This document shows positions 24,750-34,627 of a DNA stretch of 64,000 bases, one piece after another. This DNA is from Lentinus brumalis. Its lineage: Eukaryota; Basidiomycota; Agaricomycetes; Polyporales; Polyporaceae. How positions within the stretch are numbered: position 1 is the stretch's first letter; every line of letters starts with the position of its first letter. The DNA lies in NCBI GenBank assembly GCA_001792895.1, contig MARA01000002.1, positions 2,294,001-2,358,000 on the forward strand. The letters run 5' to 3'. Both the position numbers and the translations under genes were made by a program. The notes below the pieces were generated by a model, which did no database searches, was not told where the DNA came from, and was given only the letters and a program-made list of their open reading frames with translations.

Positions 24750-26121
24750 CGTCGATTTGACACGGGAAAAGCAGAGCTTGGACGTGCCAAACCTAGAGAA
24801 TGTAGGAAAATCATTGTCAGCGCAGGCACTGACTGGGTGGAGTCCGCACTTACTAGCAGCCCGTACTGGTAGGAACGAAACCACGATGAAGGCTTCTGTG
24901 AGATAGGATTTCACCCATCGCGAATGCGGGTATATAAGCAATCGCACTAGCCTGAGCAACCGGGGACCGGAGGTGGGCTATTGTTTTGAAACCTACTGAA
25001 CTGACATGCAAACCGCCAGCGTAGCGACGTTTCTGCGGTATTATATTGGCTGCAAGTAACAGACATCAATTCGTCAGATACGTCCGGATGTACACCAGTT
25101 AGAAGACTGCATAGCGACGTGCACACCTGCATACTATGCGCGAACCTTGAGAATGATCATGCATGGTACAGCCGACCGCCATTGAGCCGCCGCAACCAGC
25201 TGCAGCAGAACCTGACACGCTGCACTCGAAAGTCAACAGGCCACAGACGCAAGGAGTCGAATTGTGATGTCTAGCAGCATGGTAAGTACCGCTGAGTGAT
25301 AGGATAACACTGGCAGAGAACAGATGAGGCGGCGCTTCTTGGTCGGACCGACTTGTCCCAGAACCGTGATGTCAGCTCCGTGACGATCAATAGCTAGCTA
25401 TTCCTTTGTCTCCCCTAGGCAGCCCAAGCTATTCCTTCTGCTGCCGTCATGCCAGCTTGCCTCAAGGCCCTCAGTGTCAACCTGCTGGCTGGTTTGTGCC
25501 TTGCAAATGCTTCAACTCACTACGTTGTGCGCTCCGACGATATCACGCCGGATTTTCTTTACCCACTGGCAGCCATGATCCCACTGGCCCAATCTCGAAA
25601 AAAACCCTTTCGTGACTGCCGCCTCTATCTCGTTGCCCGGCGGTCATGGATGGGCATCGTGCCGGACGTGCATGTGCGTGCACGCTGACGACGACTTACT
25701 GCACGGGTACGTGCAAGCTTGATCCTTGCCGTTACGGAACTGTCAACACCCTCCCATCGTTTTTGGCGGCGTCGTTCCCCCAAAGATACGCTCATATGAC
25801 GCGAACTATAGCGCCTGGTGACCTTCTCGTCACCTAAACTGCTAGTTCGCATTCCAGAGTGCTGCGATCATCATCAACGTGTTCCGGGATGGAACGCCCT
25901 GTACGTACCAACGGGCGGTTTGCAAACTGTATCAGAACGCCCTGGCATGGTGCGTGTCTTCAAAGCTTTCACCCGCTCTTCATCGTCACCCCGCGGTCTA
26001 ACCTGCATCCGGCTAGCCAACCCGTCAAGCTGAACATACACAGTAAGTGTCGATGAGCAGCGCATATGGTTCGGGAGCCAAACTAACATCGTGCACACAG
26101 GACACCCCTACGTCATTTGAA
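24750..26121. other. Divergent intergenic region between F-box-like genes A and B
   Basis: This 1.4 kb stretch holds the upstream regions of two divergent F-box-like genes. For gene B a 5' UTR intron is visible (GTAAGT donor near 26042, CTAAC branch, CACACAG acceptor at 26100). A short ORF at 25449-25688 starts with a hydrophobic stretch that could be a signal peptide but lacks other support. Confidence 0.4.
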
Positions 26122-27224
26122 ATGGAGCACCTGGCGGTCGAGCTGCTCGAGCACATATTCACCATTGCGTGCACGGATGGCGGCTTCACAGGCTGTTCGT
26201 TGTCGCTCGTCTCGAAACACGTCCGAGCTGCGTCGCAGGCCGCGCGGTTCCACTCCATCGCTCTCGCTTCCGGCTCTCCTCCACAGGTCGCCCAGTTCAC
26301 CGCATGCCTTACAACGGCGCGTGCTGAATCCACGGGGACGACCCCTCGAGTCAGGCACCTCTTCCTAGTGTCTGCCAAGCGCACGATCGAACTTCAGTCA
26401 CGCCCAAAGGACGAAGACGACACGGAACGGCTCAAATATATCGCGGATGTCACTGAACTCCTTCGTATCATGGCCCCAAATCTGTACACGTTTTGCGTGG
26501 TCCATGGTCACCGTCCACTATCTCAGGAGCTTCATGTGCCGTTCGCAGGGATTCGTTACCCCCTGTTGCGAGAATTGACCCTCGTAGGGAGCGGGAGGAT
26601 CGACGGGTCGCTGGCTACGGGACCGAGCCCGAATTACCCCAGCCTGACCAGGGTGCATCTCTGGTTCCGCGGCCTCGGTCATACGACGGGCGTACACGTT
26701 GGATTTCCTCAGCTCTGGACTGAGCACGCACCGCATGTCACCCACTTGCGCATTTCCAACCTTGGCTATCGGGCAAGCGATGTAATTCATCCCCTAAAAT
26801 CTCTCGCTCTCGGTGAGTATGCACTCCTAAATTGTTCCGCAAAGTGCTCACAAGCTCTTCTGATGTCGTCGACCTCTCGGGACTCGATGTCTTTCTCTAT
26901 ACAACAGAATCAGAAGATATCTGTTCGTTCCCCGCGTTGAAGCGGCTTGTAGTACAGCCAGCACCAGGCCCGGCCCCAGGCGGAATGTGCGGCAATCCGT
27001 ACACTGCGTATGGCCGCTTTCTGGGCAACTTGCAGGAGATGCGCCATCAGGCTAAGCGGCCGTTTGCCCTCGTGGAGGCTGGAGAGCGTATGAGCGATTT
27101 CGAGGGGCCTGCGATGCGAGAATGGTTAGACCGGGTGGGTGGTGGGCCGGGCTGCTGGGAGTTCGAGGCCTTTGGAGGAGAGGAGATTCCCTTGAGATCC
27201 TGCACGCCTCGTGCGGGTAGTTAG
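26122..27224 (+). CDS. F-box-like protein B
   Basis: Exons 26122-26812 and 26908-27224, 335 residues. The start MEHLAVELLEHIFTIACTDG has the F-box-like helix and the CTDGGFTGCSLSLVSKHVRA signature. The middle contains YPLLRELTL and HAPHVTHLRISNLGY, the family block. The C-terminus is EWLDRVGGGPGCWEFEAF. F-box proteins bring substrates to SCF ubiquitin ligases through Skp1. That function is inferred for this divergent family. The intron is 95 nt. A shorter 42-nt alternative was rejected because paralogue C places its acceptor at the same alignment position. Confidence 0.75.
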
Positions 27225-27981
27225 TAACCTATAGGGATGCACCACAGCAGGCGGGACGATCGATCAATGCGGTCTTGTGCGTCGATCTGAGACTGTGTGG
27301 ACATTGAATCTGTGACTCGGACTTGCAGAACGGTCGGTAGTCCCGCCGCAACAGGTGCGCGACATGGTGAGGAATGGTGAGCTTTCGCAGGGTATGACTT
27401 CAGGAAGCCGCGGGAAGCAGAGAAGATGCTAGGATAACCTTTGGCTTTGCGTGATTTGGTTCCGAGACTCCCGCGCGGGATGTCTCAGATCTCAGGCCTC
27501 AGGGACAAGACGTCCATCGTCTTGTGCTCCGATCGCGATCTGGCAATATCGCTATCGCAGGCCTCGGGTGACGATGGCGGTGCGGCGGGAGGGATGCAGG
27601 ACAGACGCCGGGCGAGCGGGGCGTCGCGCAGGCTCTGGCTAGTACTGTCACCAACACTCATCTCTGCCAGACCGGATCCAGCGTATATAGGTCCTCCTTT
27701 CCATGGTGCGTCACTCCTAGCCATCCGTGCTCTCGCGCTGCCTCCACGACCCCCGACCCCCGACCCCGACTCCCGACATCCCGCTGGCAGCGTTGAGCAG
27801 CAGCACCCGCACCCGACGCCGCAAGGCCCGCCCTCTCATCTCCCTTCGGTCAGTCACTACGACGAAGACTGCGGCTCGAGCTCACCTTATACACAGTCGA
27901 GCAGCACATACGGTCGGTCGGAAGGGTTGTCGCGTGCCTGGGAAGTTCGAAGCGTCGGGGTCCACCGCGTGTCCACCCACA
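27225..27981. other. Intergenic between F-box-like genes B and C
   Basis: A long open frame reads into gene C from about 27727, but it is low-complexity (Pro/Thr/Arg) and lacks conservation cues. This is probably promoter and leader sequence. Confidence 0.4.
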
Positions 27982-29074
27982 ATGGATCGTCTCGCGGTCG
28001 AGCTTCTTGAACAGATCTTCTTCCTCGCGTGCACAGACGGTGGCTTCACAGGTGCTGCCCTCTCCCGCGTCTCGAAGCATATCCGCGACGCCTCTCGCGC
28101 TGCCCGCTTTCACTCCATCGCCCTCATATCCCCCTATCCCGACACACTCGAACAGTTCGCCTCCTGCTATGTTCATCAGCGCGCATTCTCTGGCGAAGTT
28201 ACACCCAAGGTCCATCATCTCCTGATTACCTCCGCGATTCGCCAGTCAGACCCAGCACGAGTCGTACTCAGGCCCAATCTCAACGCCTCGGATGTCTCCA
28301 AGTGCTCGGCAGACATGACAAAGAAACATCTCGAGGTATTGGAGAAAGAGCAACGCAAGTTTAACGTGGACGTCACCTCCCTCCTCCAGCTGCTCGCCCC
28401 TGACCTCATCTCCTTGACCCTCATTCACTGCCACCGCTACGGCAAGAACGAGCTCCGCATCCCACTCACCATCGAAGTCAGCGGTGGTTTCCCTCTTTTG
28501 CAGGAGCTCACTCTCGCCGGTATACCACCCACATTCACGTCCACGGATTGCCCGTCTGGATCACTATACCCTCATTTGGAACGTTTACACTTATGCCTTC
28601 TTGCCCTCTCTGGCTGTCCGGATATTGACGTCGACGCATGGGCTGCAGACGCCCCCAATCTCACGTACCTGCGCATGTCGAACGTGAACTACTGGCCACG
28701 GAACATCATGGAGTCTGTGCGGAAAGTGTTCGGTACGTCACCGTTGTCGACCTCCTCCGGCGCGCGCTAAACGCGATGCGCGCTCGGTCTCAGCGTCGGA
28801 ACACTTGAACGCGACACTCAAGCAGGTCATCATCAAGCCGCATTCACCACCTCCCATGGGCGGCCCCTGCGGGACACCCCACACCGTCTTCGCCAGCTTC
28901 ATGGCCAGCCTCCAGTCGGCCTGCAAACCCTGCCACAACCCCAACCTTTCGACCGTCCTCCTTCCCGCAGGCAGGAACATGCGGGCCCACGACTGGGAGG
29001 CTATGTTGAAGAACCATTGGGTTGATCGCATGTGCGGCGGGCCTGGTTGCTGGGACACGACGAGGGAGCGGTAG
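27982..29074 (+). CDS. F-box-like protein C
   Basis: Exons 27982-28732 and 28794-29074, 343 residues. It starts MDRLAVELLEQIFFLACTDG, then GFTGAALSRVSKHIRDASRA, the signature shared with copies A, B, D and E. The later block reads DAPNLTYLRMSNVNY, and the C-terminus is DRMCGGPGCWDTTRER. The intron (GTACGT ... TCTCAG) lies at the same alignment position as in B and E. Same orientation as B, 757 bases downstream. A predicted SCF substrate adaptor; target unknown. Confidence 0.75.
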
Positions 29075-29789
29075 CAGTGCGCTACGTAGAGTCTGTGTGG
29101 GCCCTTCTGCTCGATCTGACGTCCTCGCCTTTTCGCTCACGACGCCTTAGGTTATGTATGTAGTACCATATATCAGGACTTGTAGACATCTAGTCACACT
29201 ATTAACAGTGCGGTTTCGGTTTCCAGACCGTCATCATACGCTTGTGCCACGTCGTCCAGCCACCCGCCAGCGACCTGACAAGGCAAGCATCATACAGCAC
29301 TGCACAGCGTAGATGTTTCGCTCGAACGTCTCGTCGTTGACCCTCTTTGCGGACTGTACTCAACAACGCACCCACACAGCGCAACTGACTGGGTCTCCAG
29401 AGGCTTGGTTTCACTCGTTTCTGCCGCTAGGTCTCCCGGGCCCTCCGCCGCGTCCGGACGTTCATCCTTCTTCATTCTAAGACCACGCTCCCTGCGAGTG
29501 CGACCTCACCAACCCTTGCTATTCCAACCTTCCGACATTGCTATAATATATATATATCGGGGATTTCGGCGACAGTGGTTACGTACCGCACGGTAACATT
29601 GACTTGCCGTATACCATAGGTGCACCATTCCTACAGGCTACAGTACAAGATCGTAAGTACAGATACCTCTTCATAAGTCTCTCCGTCATCGTCGCCAGAC
29701 GGGCCTACCCGAACGCTCCGAAGTCCGTGCTCTACCATCGATGCTACATTGTGGTGGAGAGGAAAAGTAAAGCATGTCGCGCTGTGCTG
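29075..29789. other. Convergent intergenic region
   Basis: Between the 3' ends of F-box-like genes C (+) and D (-). It contains an AT tract (ATAATATATATATAT near 29542) and short ORFs without support. Confidence 0.4.
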
Positions 29790-31061
29790 TCACCGCCGGC
29801 CAAGTGTGCTCTCCGAAGCGGCGTGGTTAAAGTACGATTCGTCAACGGCCCAGCATCCAGGATGCCCTGCTTCCCAGCAAGCCCATTCTCTCGTTGCCGC
29901 CTGCTCGTACTCTTCCTCCCAGTCCAAAGGCTGCTTGAAAGGAGGAATCTGAGCCCACCGACGCGTCGAGCGGCGATGCATATCGCGGAGCTCCTCTACT
30001 GTCCTGGAGAATCCGTCGACGACGCTGGGCTTCGCCAGAGCGCCCGACGATAGAGAGGTGTCACCCTGGACTATGAACACTTCCATGCGTTCGAATAAGG
30101 GTGTCCGCTCGGGAAGCCCTGCATCGAGGCACGAAGAGAGAAAGGCGTGAGCGACGCCGCGCAATTTCAATGGGTTTGCGATGCACGAACCAATAATGTC
30201 TGCCGCGGCAGTCGCAATGAACAGATGGTATGACTTCCAGTTAGAGAGACAGAGATGCGTGAGCCCCGGGGCACGTTCTGCCCAGCGGTGCATGTTCGGA
30301 TTGCGCGTCCTCACGTATCCGGGATCAGACGTCAGGTGTAGATGGGTGAGCTTAGGGAGTTCAGGGTATTCTGCAAGGTCTTCTGTGCTCGGAAGGTTGT
30401 CCAGCCCCTGCCACGACGGGAAGGCCATGGGTGCGAACTTGGAGCCACGGCCATACAAGGACAGTTCGCGCAACTTCGGGTAGCTGACTAGGCCGATGTC
30501 GGGGAACCGCAGTTCGTCATCCCAGCTCAGGTGGCTGCTCAACAACAGGAGGGTGTGGAGGTCGGGCGCAACGAGTTCGATCAAGTTGGAGACGTCTTGT
30601 TGGTATCGTCCCAACTCTTCCTTGGCACCAGGATGATTGCGCCGGATCGTCCGTCTGGCGGTTGCGAGGAAGAGGCACCCCACTTTGACCAATGGGCCGG
30701 CAGACCCCGCACGCTGGCGTTCTGCGATGAGACATGATGTGAATTTGGGAATTTGTGGGGCACATCCAGAGCGAAGGGCAACACAGTCGAAGCGACTGGT
30801 GCGTGCTATCGCCCGGAAGCGCTTTGAGACTTGCGATAGAGAACATCCAGTGGCGCCACCGTCGGTGCAGGCGAGCCCAAAGATAGACTCCAGTAGCTCG
30901 ACCGGGATGTGGTCAACGGCGTACGGTTTGGGCTGCGAGTGTAAGTTGAGTGTCACGGTCAGCGCGAACTGGTGAGCCACATCCGGAACTCGACAAGCCT
31001 GACGTACCGTGGGCTTCTTGAAGGATCTGATCCGGTCTTTGAGAGTCTGAAACCGACTCAT
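29790..31061 (-). CDS. F-box-like protein D
   Basis: Exons 31061-31008 and 30932-29790, 398 residues. The 75-nt intron (GTACGT ... ACTCGCAG with a CTGAC branch) is a multiple of three, so the frame also stays open without splicing. The F-box-like segment is DHIPVELLESIFGLACTDGG, then ATGCSLSQVSKRFRA. The family block is ERAPGLTHLCLSNW and the C-terminal motif is degenerate (WEAGHPGCWAVDES). Unlike B, C and E it has no second intron before the C-terminal third. Longest of the five copies. Confidence 0.72.
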   Translation of the reverse strand: MSRFQTLKDRIRSFKKPTVRQACRVPDVAHQFALTVTLNLHSQPKPYAVDHIPVELLESIFGLACTDGGATGCSLSQVSKRFRAIARTSRFDCVALRSGCAPQIPKFTSCLIAERQRAGSAGPLVKVGCLFLATARRTIRRNHPGAKEELGRYQQDVSNLIELVAPDLHTLLLLSSHLSWDDELRFPDIGLVSYPKLRELSLYGRGSKFAPMAFPSWQGLDNLPSTEDLAEYPELPKLTHLHLTSDPGYVRTRNPNMHRWAERAPGLTHLCLSNWKSYHLFIATAAADIIGSCIANPLKLRGVAHAFLSSCLDAGLPERTPLFERMEVFIVQGDTSLSSGALAKPSVVDGFSRTVEELRDMHRRSTRRWAQIPPFKQPLDWEEEYEQAATREWACWEAGHPGCWAVDESYFNHAASESTLGRR

Positions 31062-31674
31062 GAACGAGTAATGTCAGAGGGCAATGCAAGTATTGCAGTG
31101 TCCGTTGTGGTCAGCAGAAGGTTTGGAGAGCACCATCTTCTGCCGCTGGCGGTCTCACGGTTGATTGTTGCCAACGGCGCACTGGTCAGGTCATGCTTCT
31201 GCAGCTGTCTGCACCCGGAATGCGATACATCACAAGGAGTTCCCATGCTATCCTTGGCGTCTCACAAGCCAGTACATGCATCAGGGAAATCTTGGCCTGC
31301 CATATAGGGCTATGTAGCGTGTGTAGCCGCCATAGCACCATTGCAGGTCCCCTCTGTATAGACGTCTGTAGCGCGCCGCCAGATGTCTGTAGCACAATAT
31401 AGTGCACCATTGTGCGCCCAGATTTCCATTCTTGGCAGCTTTTTGATGGCACAATTCCTTCGCTCACGCTTCATCGCACAGTATGAATGTATCAAAAACG
31501 TTGTATTCAGACTACACTAAATATACTTAGAAGACTACTCAATAACTATCAGACAGTACGTAATGAGGGCGAGATGGGCAGTGTGGGTGAGACGAGCAGC
31601 AAGGAGCAAGTCAAGCGACGAGCAGTGATGACGGTCGAGTAACACAGAAAGCAGAAGAGAGGGCGGCCAAGCAA
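31062..31674. other. Intergenic; carries a block shared with 42360-42480
   Basis: About 31150-31240 resembles 42390-42470: both contain GCGGTCTCACGG, GGCGCACTGG, TGCTTCTGCA and a GCGATAC/ACGACAC element in the same order. This makes it the left part of the segment duplicated upstream of the first and third GST genes. No gene is seen. Confidence 0.45.
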
Positions 31675-32400
31675 ATCGGGGCAGCGAGGGCGGGCAAACG
31701 AGTCAGGCCAGCGATGGGCAAGCAAGTCAGGGCAGCAAGGGTGGGAAGGCGAGTCATCGAGGCCGGGCAGGCGGATCGTCGAGGCCGGGCAGTCGAGTCG
31801 TCGGGCGGGTGGAGTCGTCGGGCGGGTGGAGTCGTCGGGCGGGTAGAGTCATCAAGGCCGGGCAGGCGAGTCCGGGCAGTCGAGTCTGGGCATTCAGGGC
31901 AAAGAGAAGTCGTCGAGGGCGGGCAGGTGAGTCTGGACAGCGAGGGCGAGTGAGTGAGTCAAGGACATTGAGGACAGGCGGGCGAGTCTGGGCATCGAGA
32001 ACAGGCAGGTGATCCGGGCATTGAGGACGGGCGGGCGAGGACGGGCGGACGAGGGCGGGTGGGCAAGGGCGGACGGACAAGTCCGGGCAGTGAACTAGTG
32101 AGGCCGGGTGGGCATGTCCGGGCAGCGAGGGTGGGCGGGCAAGTCTAAGCAGCAAGGGCACGGGCGGGTCCAGGCAGCAAGGGCGGGCAGGTAAGTCTGC
32201 GCAGCGAGGGCGGGCGGGCGAGTCTGGGCAGCAAGGGCGCGGGCGAGTCCAGGCAGCGAGTGCAGGCAGGTAAGTCTGGGAAGCGAGGGCGGGGCAGACG
32301 AGTCAGTGCAGATCATATATGGGGCAAGCAGGCAGTCATTGACCGAGTCCGGGCATCGAGTGTGGGCAGGAGGGTGCGGGAAGCAAGGGCAGGGCAGGAC
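31675..32400. repeat. GC-rich minisatellite
   Basis: Imperfect tandem repeats of roughly 20-30 bp, purine-rich on this strand, built from GGGCAGCGAGGGCGGGCGAG and variants with GTCCGGGCA or GTCTGGGCA. The long open frames across it on both strands (Ala/Pro/Arg or Gly/Arg-rich) are by-products of the repeat. It lies between F-box-like gene D and the retrotransposon, inside the upstream region of the GST cluster. Confidence 0.85.
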
Positions 32401-32993
32401 CAGACGAAGAGAGCATGGTCGATAATGACTTACCACTTCAACTACTTGTATTTCCGTCTCTGGCCAGTAGTCCGCTGTGTCTGCTTTGCTCGTGCTCGTG
32501 GCTTGACTGGGATCTTGGAGGCTGGTAAGTAGTACGAGTAGGACGACAGCACAGATGAGAGGGACTTTGGAGGACAAAGGAGAAAGGTCGAAGAGGCAGA
32601 TCGATGAGAGATCATTCAAGATCAGTCGGCGCTTAGTTTCTCCGACCAGCTCCGACTATTTCCGAGGCTTCGGGCATCAAAAGTAATCATCTCCGCTGAC
32701 TTTCTCTATCCTCGTCCGTCGATTTCATCTGCCCCAACGGGCTTCAAATTTGTAAGCGGGACCCTCTTGCGGAAAGGGATAGAAAGGAGGCAGTGACCAG
32801 ATAATGTTTTTGCACTCATCTACATTGCACTACAGGACACTACAGGTGCGCAGTGACGAGGTGCTACACAGTGCTACGGGATGCTGTGCTGTGCTACGGC
32901 GAATAGACGCCCACAAAGGTTTTCCTGATGTGCAGTGGTTCTGGAGGGGGAGTTTTCCGGGCGCTGGCGTCGGCAGGTGCACTGAGACGCGAC

Positions 32994-33022
32994 ATTGGCG
33001 GGACGACGCGTCGGGTCACATC
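32994..33022. promoter_or_regulatory. 29-bp block conserved upstream of GST1 and GST3
   Basis: Identical 29 bases occur here and at 42586-42614, including ACGACGCGTCGGGTCACATC. Flanking sequence is diverged, so the block may be a transcription-factor site. It contains ACGCGT (MBF-type core) and GGTCAC. Upstream of GST1 it is now separated from the gene by the retrotransposon. Confidence 0.4.
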
Positions 33023-33046
33023 GTCCGACGCGTACTGTCACGCACG

Positions 33047-33177
33047 TTGCAGTTCGGAGAGAGTGAGCCTGCGAGTGAACGCCGAACAAGGGCTTACTAA
33101 GCGTGAGTGCGGATGAGAGCGCCTATAGTGTTTACTTACTTGTCTCCTGTCGCATCCGCCTCACGCACACTCGCGAA
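33047..33177 (+). repeat. Split direct repeat A1 of the Ngaro element
   Basis: 131 bp starting TTGCAGTTCGGAGAGAGTGA and ending CACACTCGCGAA. Identical to A2 at 38412-38542. It forms the left terminus. The promoter of the element presumably lies in or just after it, since the Gag-like ATG follows 65 bases downstream. Confidence 0.9.
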
Positions 33178-33241
33178 GGTTGGAGACTCTCGTCTCGTCG
33201 TATTCTTCTTGCTACACAATAAATCTTTGCTGCTGCTACGC

Positions 33242-34627
33242 ATGACGGACGGAGAACCACAAGGACGAACCAGGGACCCGGGACCGTATGGGGAGATGAA
33301 TCAAGAGCAGAACCCAAACCCGCCGGAAGGACAAGGGAACAACTTGACGACGACGGCAGGTAGGATCGCGGAGAATGAAGCAAGGACGACGAGGAATGAG
33401 GATAGAGCGAATAGGAGGCGGAGAGGAGAGACTGGTGTGGATGAGGATGAACCACTCCTCGACCTCATAGAGAATCACGGCGCACGGACTCAGACCCGCA
33501 CACGCACCCCTACACCGGACCCGACACCACCGCCCAAACAAGGTTTGTCGGTGGATACTATGGCAACACTCCTCACCAGTGCACAGCAGTGCGGACCTGA
33601 TGTCTACGAGCGGACATTGGCGTGCGTGGAGAAGTGGGTGGGGATGGCCGGGACAGCCGGAGGAACGGGACGGGATGCAGGTGGAAAGAGCACGAAGCGG
33701 ATCGGCGACTCCAAGGGACCAGACCTGTTTGATCGCAGGCAAGTGGATGCTGACCCGAAGCTGCGGGCCATGCTGGAGTTAGGGTTCCATCTACCGCTCA
33801 CACTCTGCACATCGGAGGCACTGGAGGCAGTTGCGCGTGGGTCGAAGGAGCTGATCATGACGACACACGACGACAAGATCCAGAAGCGGCGGGTGGTCGA
33901 CGTCAAGCTATGGCCTGCGGAGGAGGAAATGACATCCGAAGAATGGCGCGACGCGTGGCTCAACTACCTCGAGATACTCCGAGAGATCTGTGAACACGAC
34001 GTTTACGAGCGGTTCAAGCAGCACTATGAGTACTTGAACAGACAGCCCAGCTTCAAGACGCGATACCCTGGAATCTTACGGTTCGACATAGCGTTGCGGC
34101 GGGCATACTTCGTCAACTCGAAGTGTCAGCCCTTCGTGGTAGGGTCTTCACGCTACTGCCAGGAACTCACACAGCTGTGCAGCGACCAGGCTGTCGAACG
34201 GGTCGAACGCTTCCAGGACAATGTCGCTGGGACGTCTTCGGCACGATACCATCCCTATCAGCGGGTGGCTAGTGGCGACTCAGGGCGGCGGAAGGAGGGA
34301 GGTCACGCGGTCGATGGCGCGAGACCCTTTCAAGGAGGCAGGTCGTCCGGGTCCGCGGGACTTCTCTGCCTCATCTGTGGCACGAGCGGACACAAGGCGA
34401 ACGGATGCACGCGTACCAAGACAATCAAGGGTCGAGCAGTGTACGCCGTCTGGGCTGACGGAAGGTTGCGAGCAGAAGTCGGAGGCCATGAGCTCTGTGT
34501 CCGATGGAACGTCAGAGGCCCGTCCGCATGTCAAGCAAGACAGTGCTCTACCGTCTCAGATGGTGGACATGCCTGTTCGATCTGCGGATCCTCCAATCAT
34601 CACGCCGCGAGTAAGCGGTGTCTCTGA
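33242..34627 (+). CDS. Gag-like protein of the Ngaro element
   Basis: 461 residues from ATG 33242 (MTDGEPQGRTRDPG). The N-terminus is charged and disordered. The central part (VYERTLACVEKWVGMAGTAG to DIALRRAYFVNSKCQPFVVG) looks helical, as in capsid-like regions. It ends with a CCHC zinc knuckle CLICGTSGHKANGC (C-X2-C-X4-H-X4-C) and a second, spaced version CSICGSSNHHAASKRC. The role is presumably packaging of element RNA. The 3' end overlaps the RT ORF by 140 bases in another frame. Confidence 0.8.
   Translation: MTDGEPQGRTRDPGPYGEMNQEQNPNPPEGQGNNLTTTAGRIAENEARTTRNEDRANRRRRGETGVDEDEPLLDLIENHGARTQTRTRTPTPDPTPPPKQGLSVDTMATLLTSAQQCGPDVYERTLACVEKWVGMAGTAGGTGRDAGGKSTKRIGDSKGPDLFDRRQVDADPKLRAMLELGFHLPLTLCTSEALEAVARGSKELIMTTHDDKIQKRRVVDVKLWPAEEEMTSEEWRDAWLNYLEILREICEHDVYERFKQHYEYLNRQPSFKTRYPGILRFDIALRRAYFVNSKCQPFVVGSSRYCQELTQLCSDQAVERVERFQDNVAGTSSARYHPYQRVASGDSGRRKEGGHAVDGARPFQGGRSSGSAGLLCLICGTSGHKANGCTRTKTIKGRAVYAVWADGRLRAEVGGHELCVRWNVRGPSACQARQCSTVSDGGHACSICGSSNHHAASKRCL

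Noticed and set aside
26813..26854. 42-nt intron in F-box-like gene B
   Set aside because: Paralogue C places the acceptor just before the SExL block, which supports the 95-nt intron ending at 26907.
27727..27981. N-terminal extension of F-box-like gene C
   Set aside because: The extension is low-complexity and lacks any counterpart in the other copies, which start within a few residues of the F-box-like helix.
31754..32619. Long Pro/Ala/Arg- or Gly-rich open frames on both strands
   Set aside because: They follow the periodicity of the minisatellite, are open in several frames at once and have no start or splice context.
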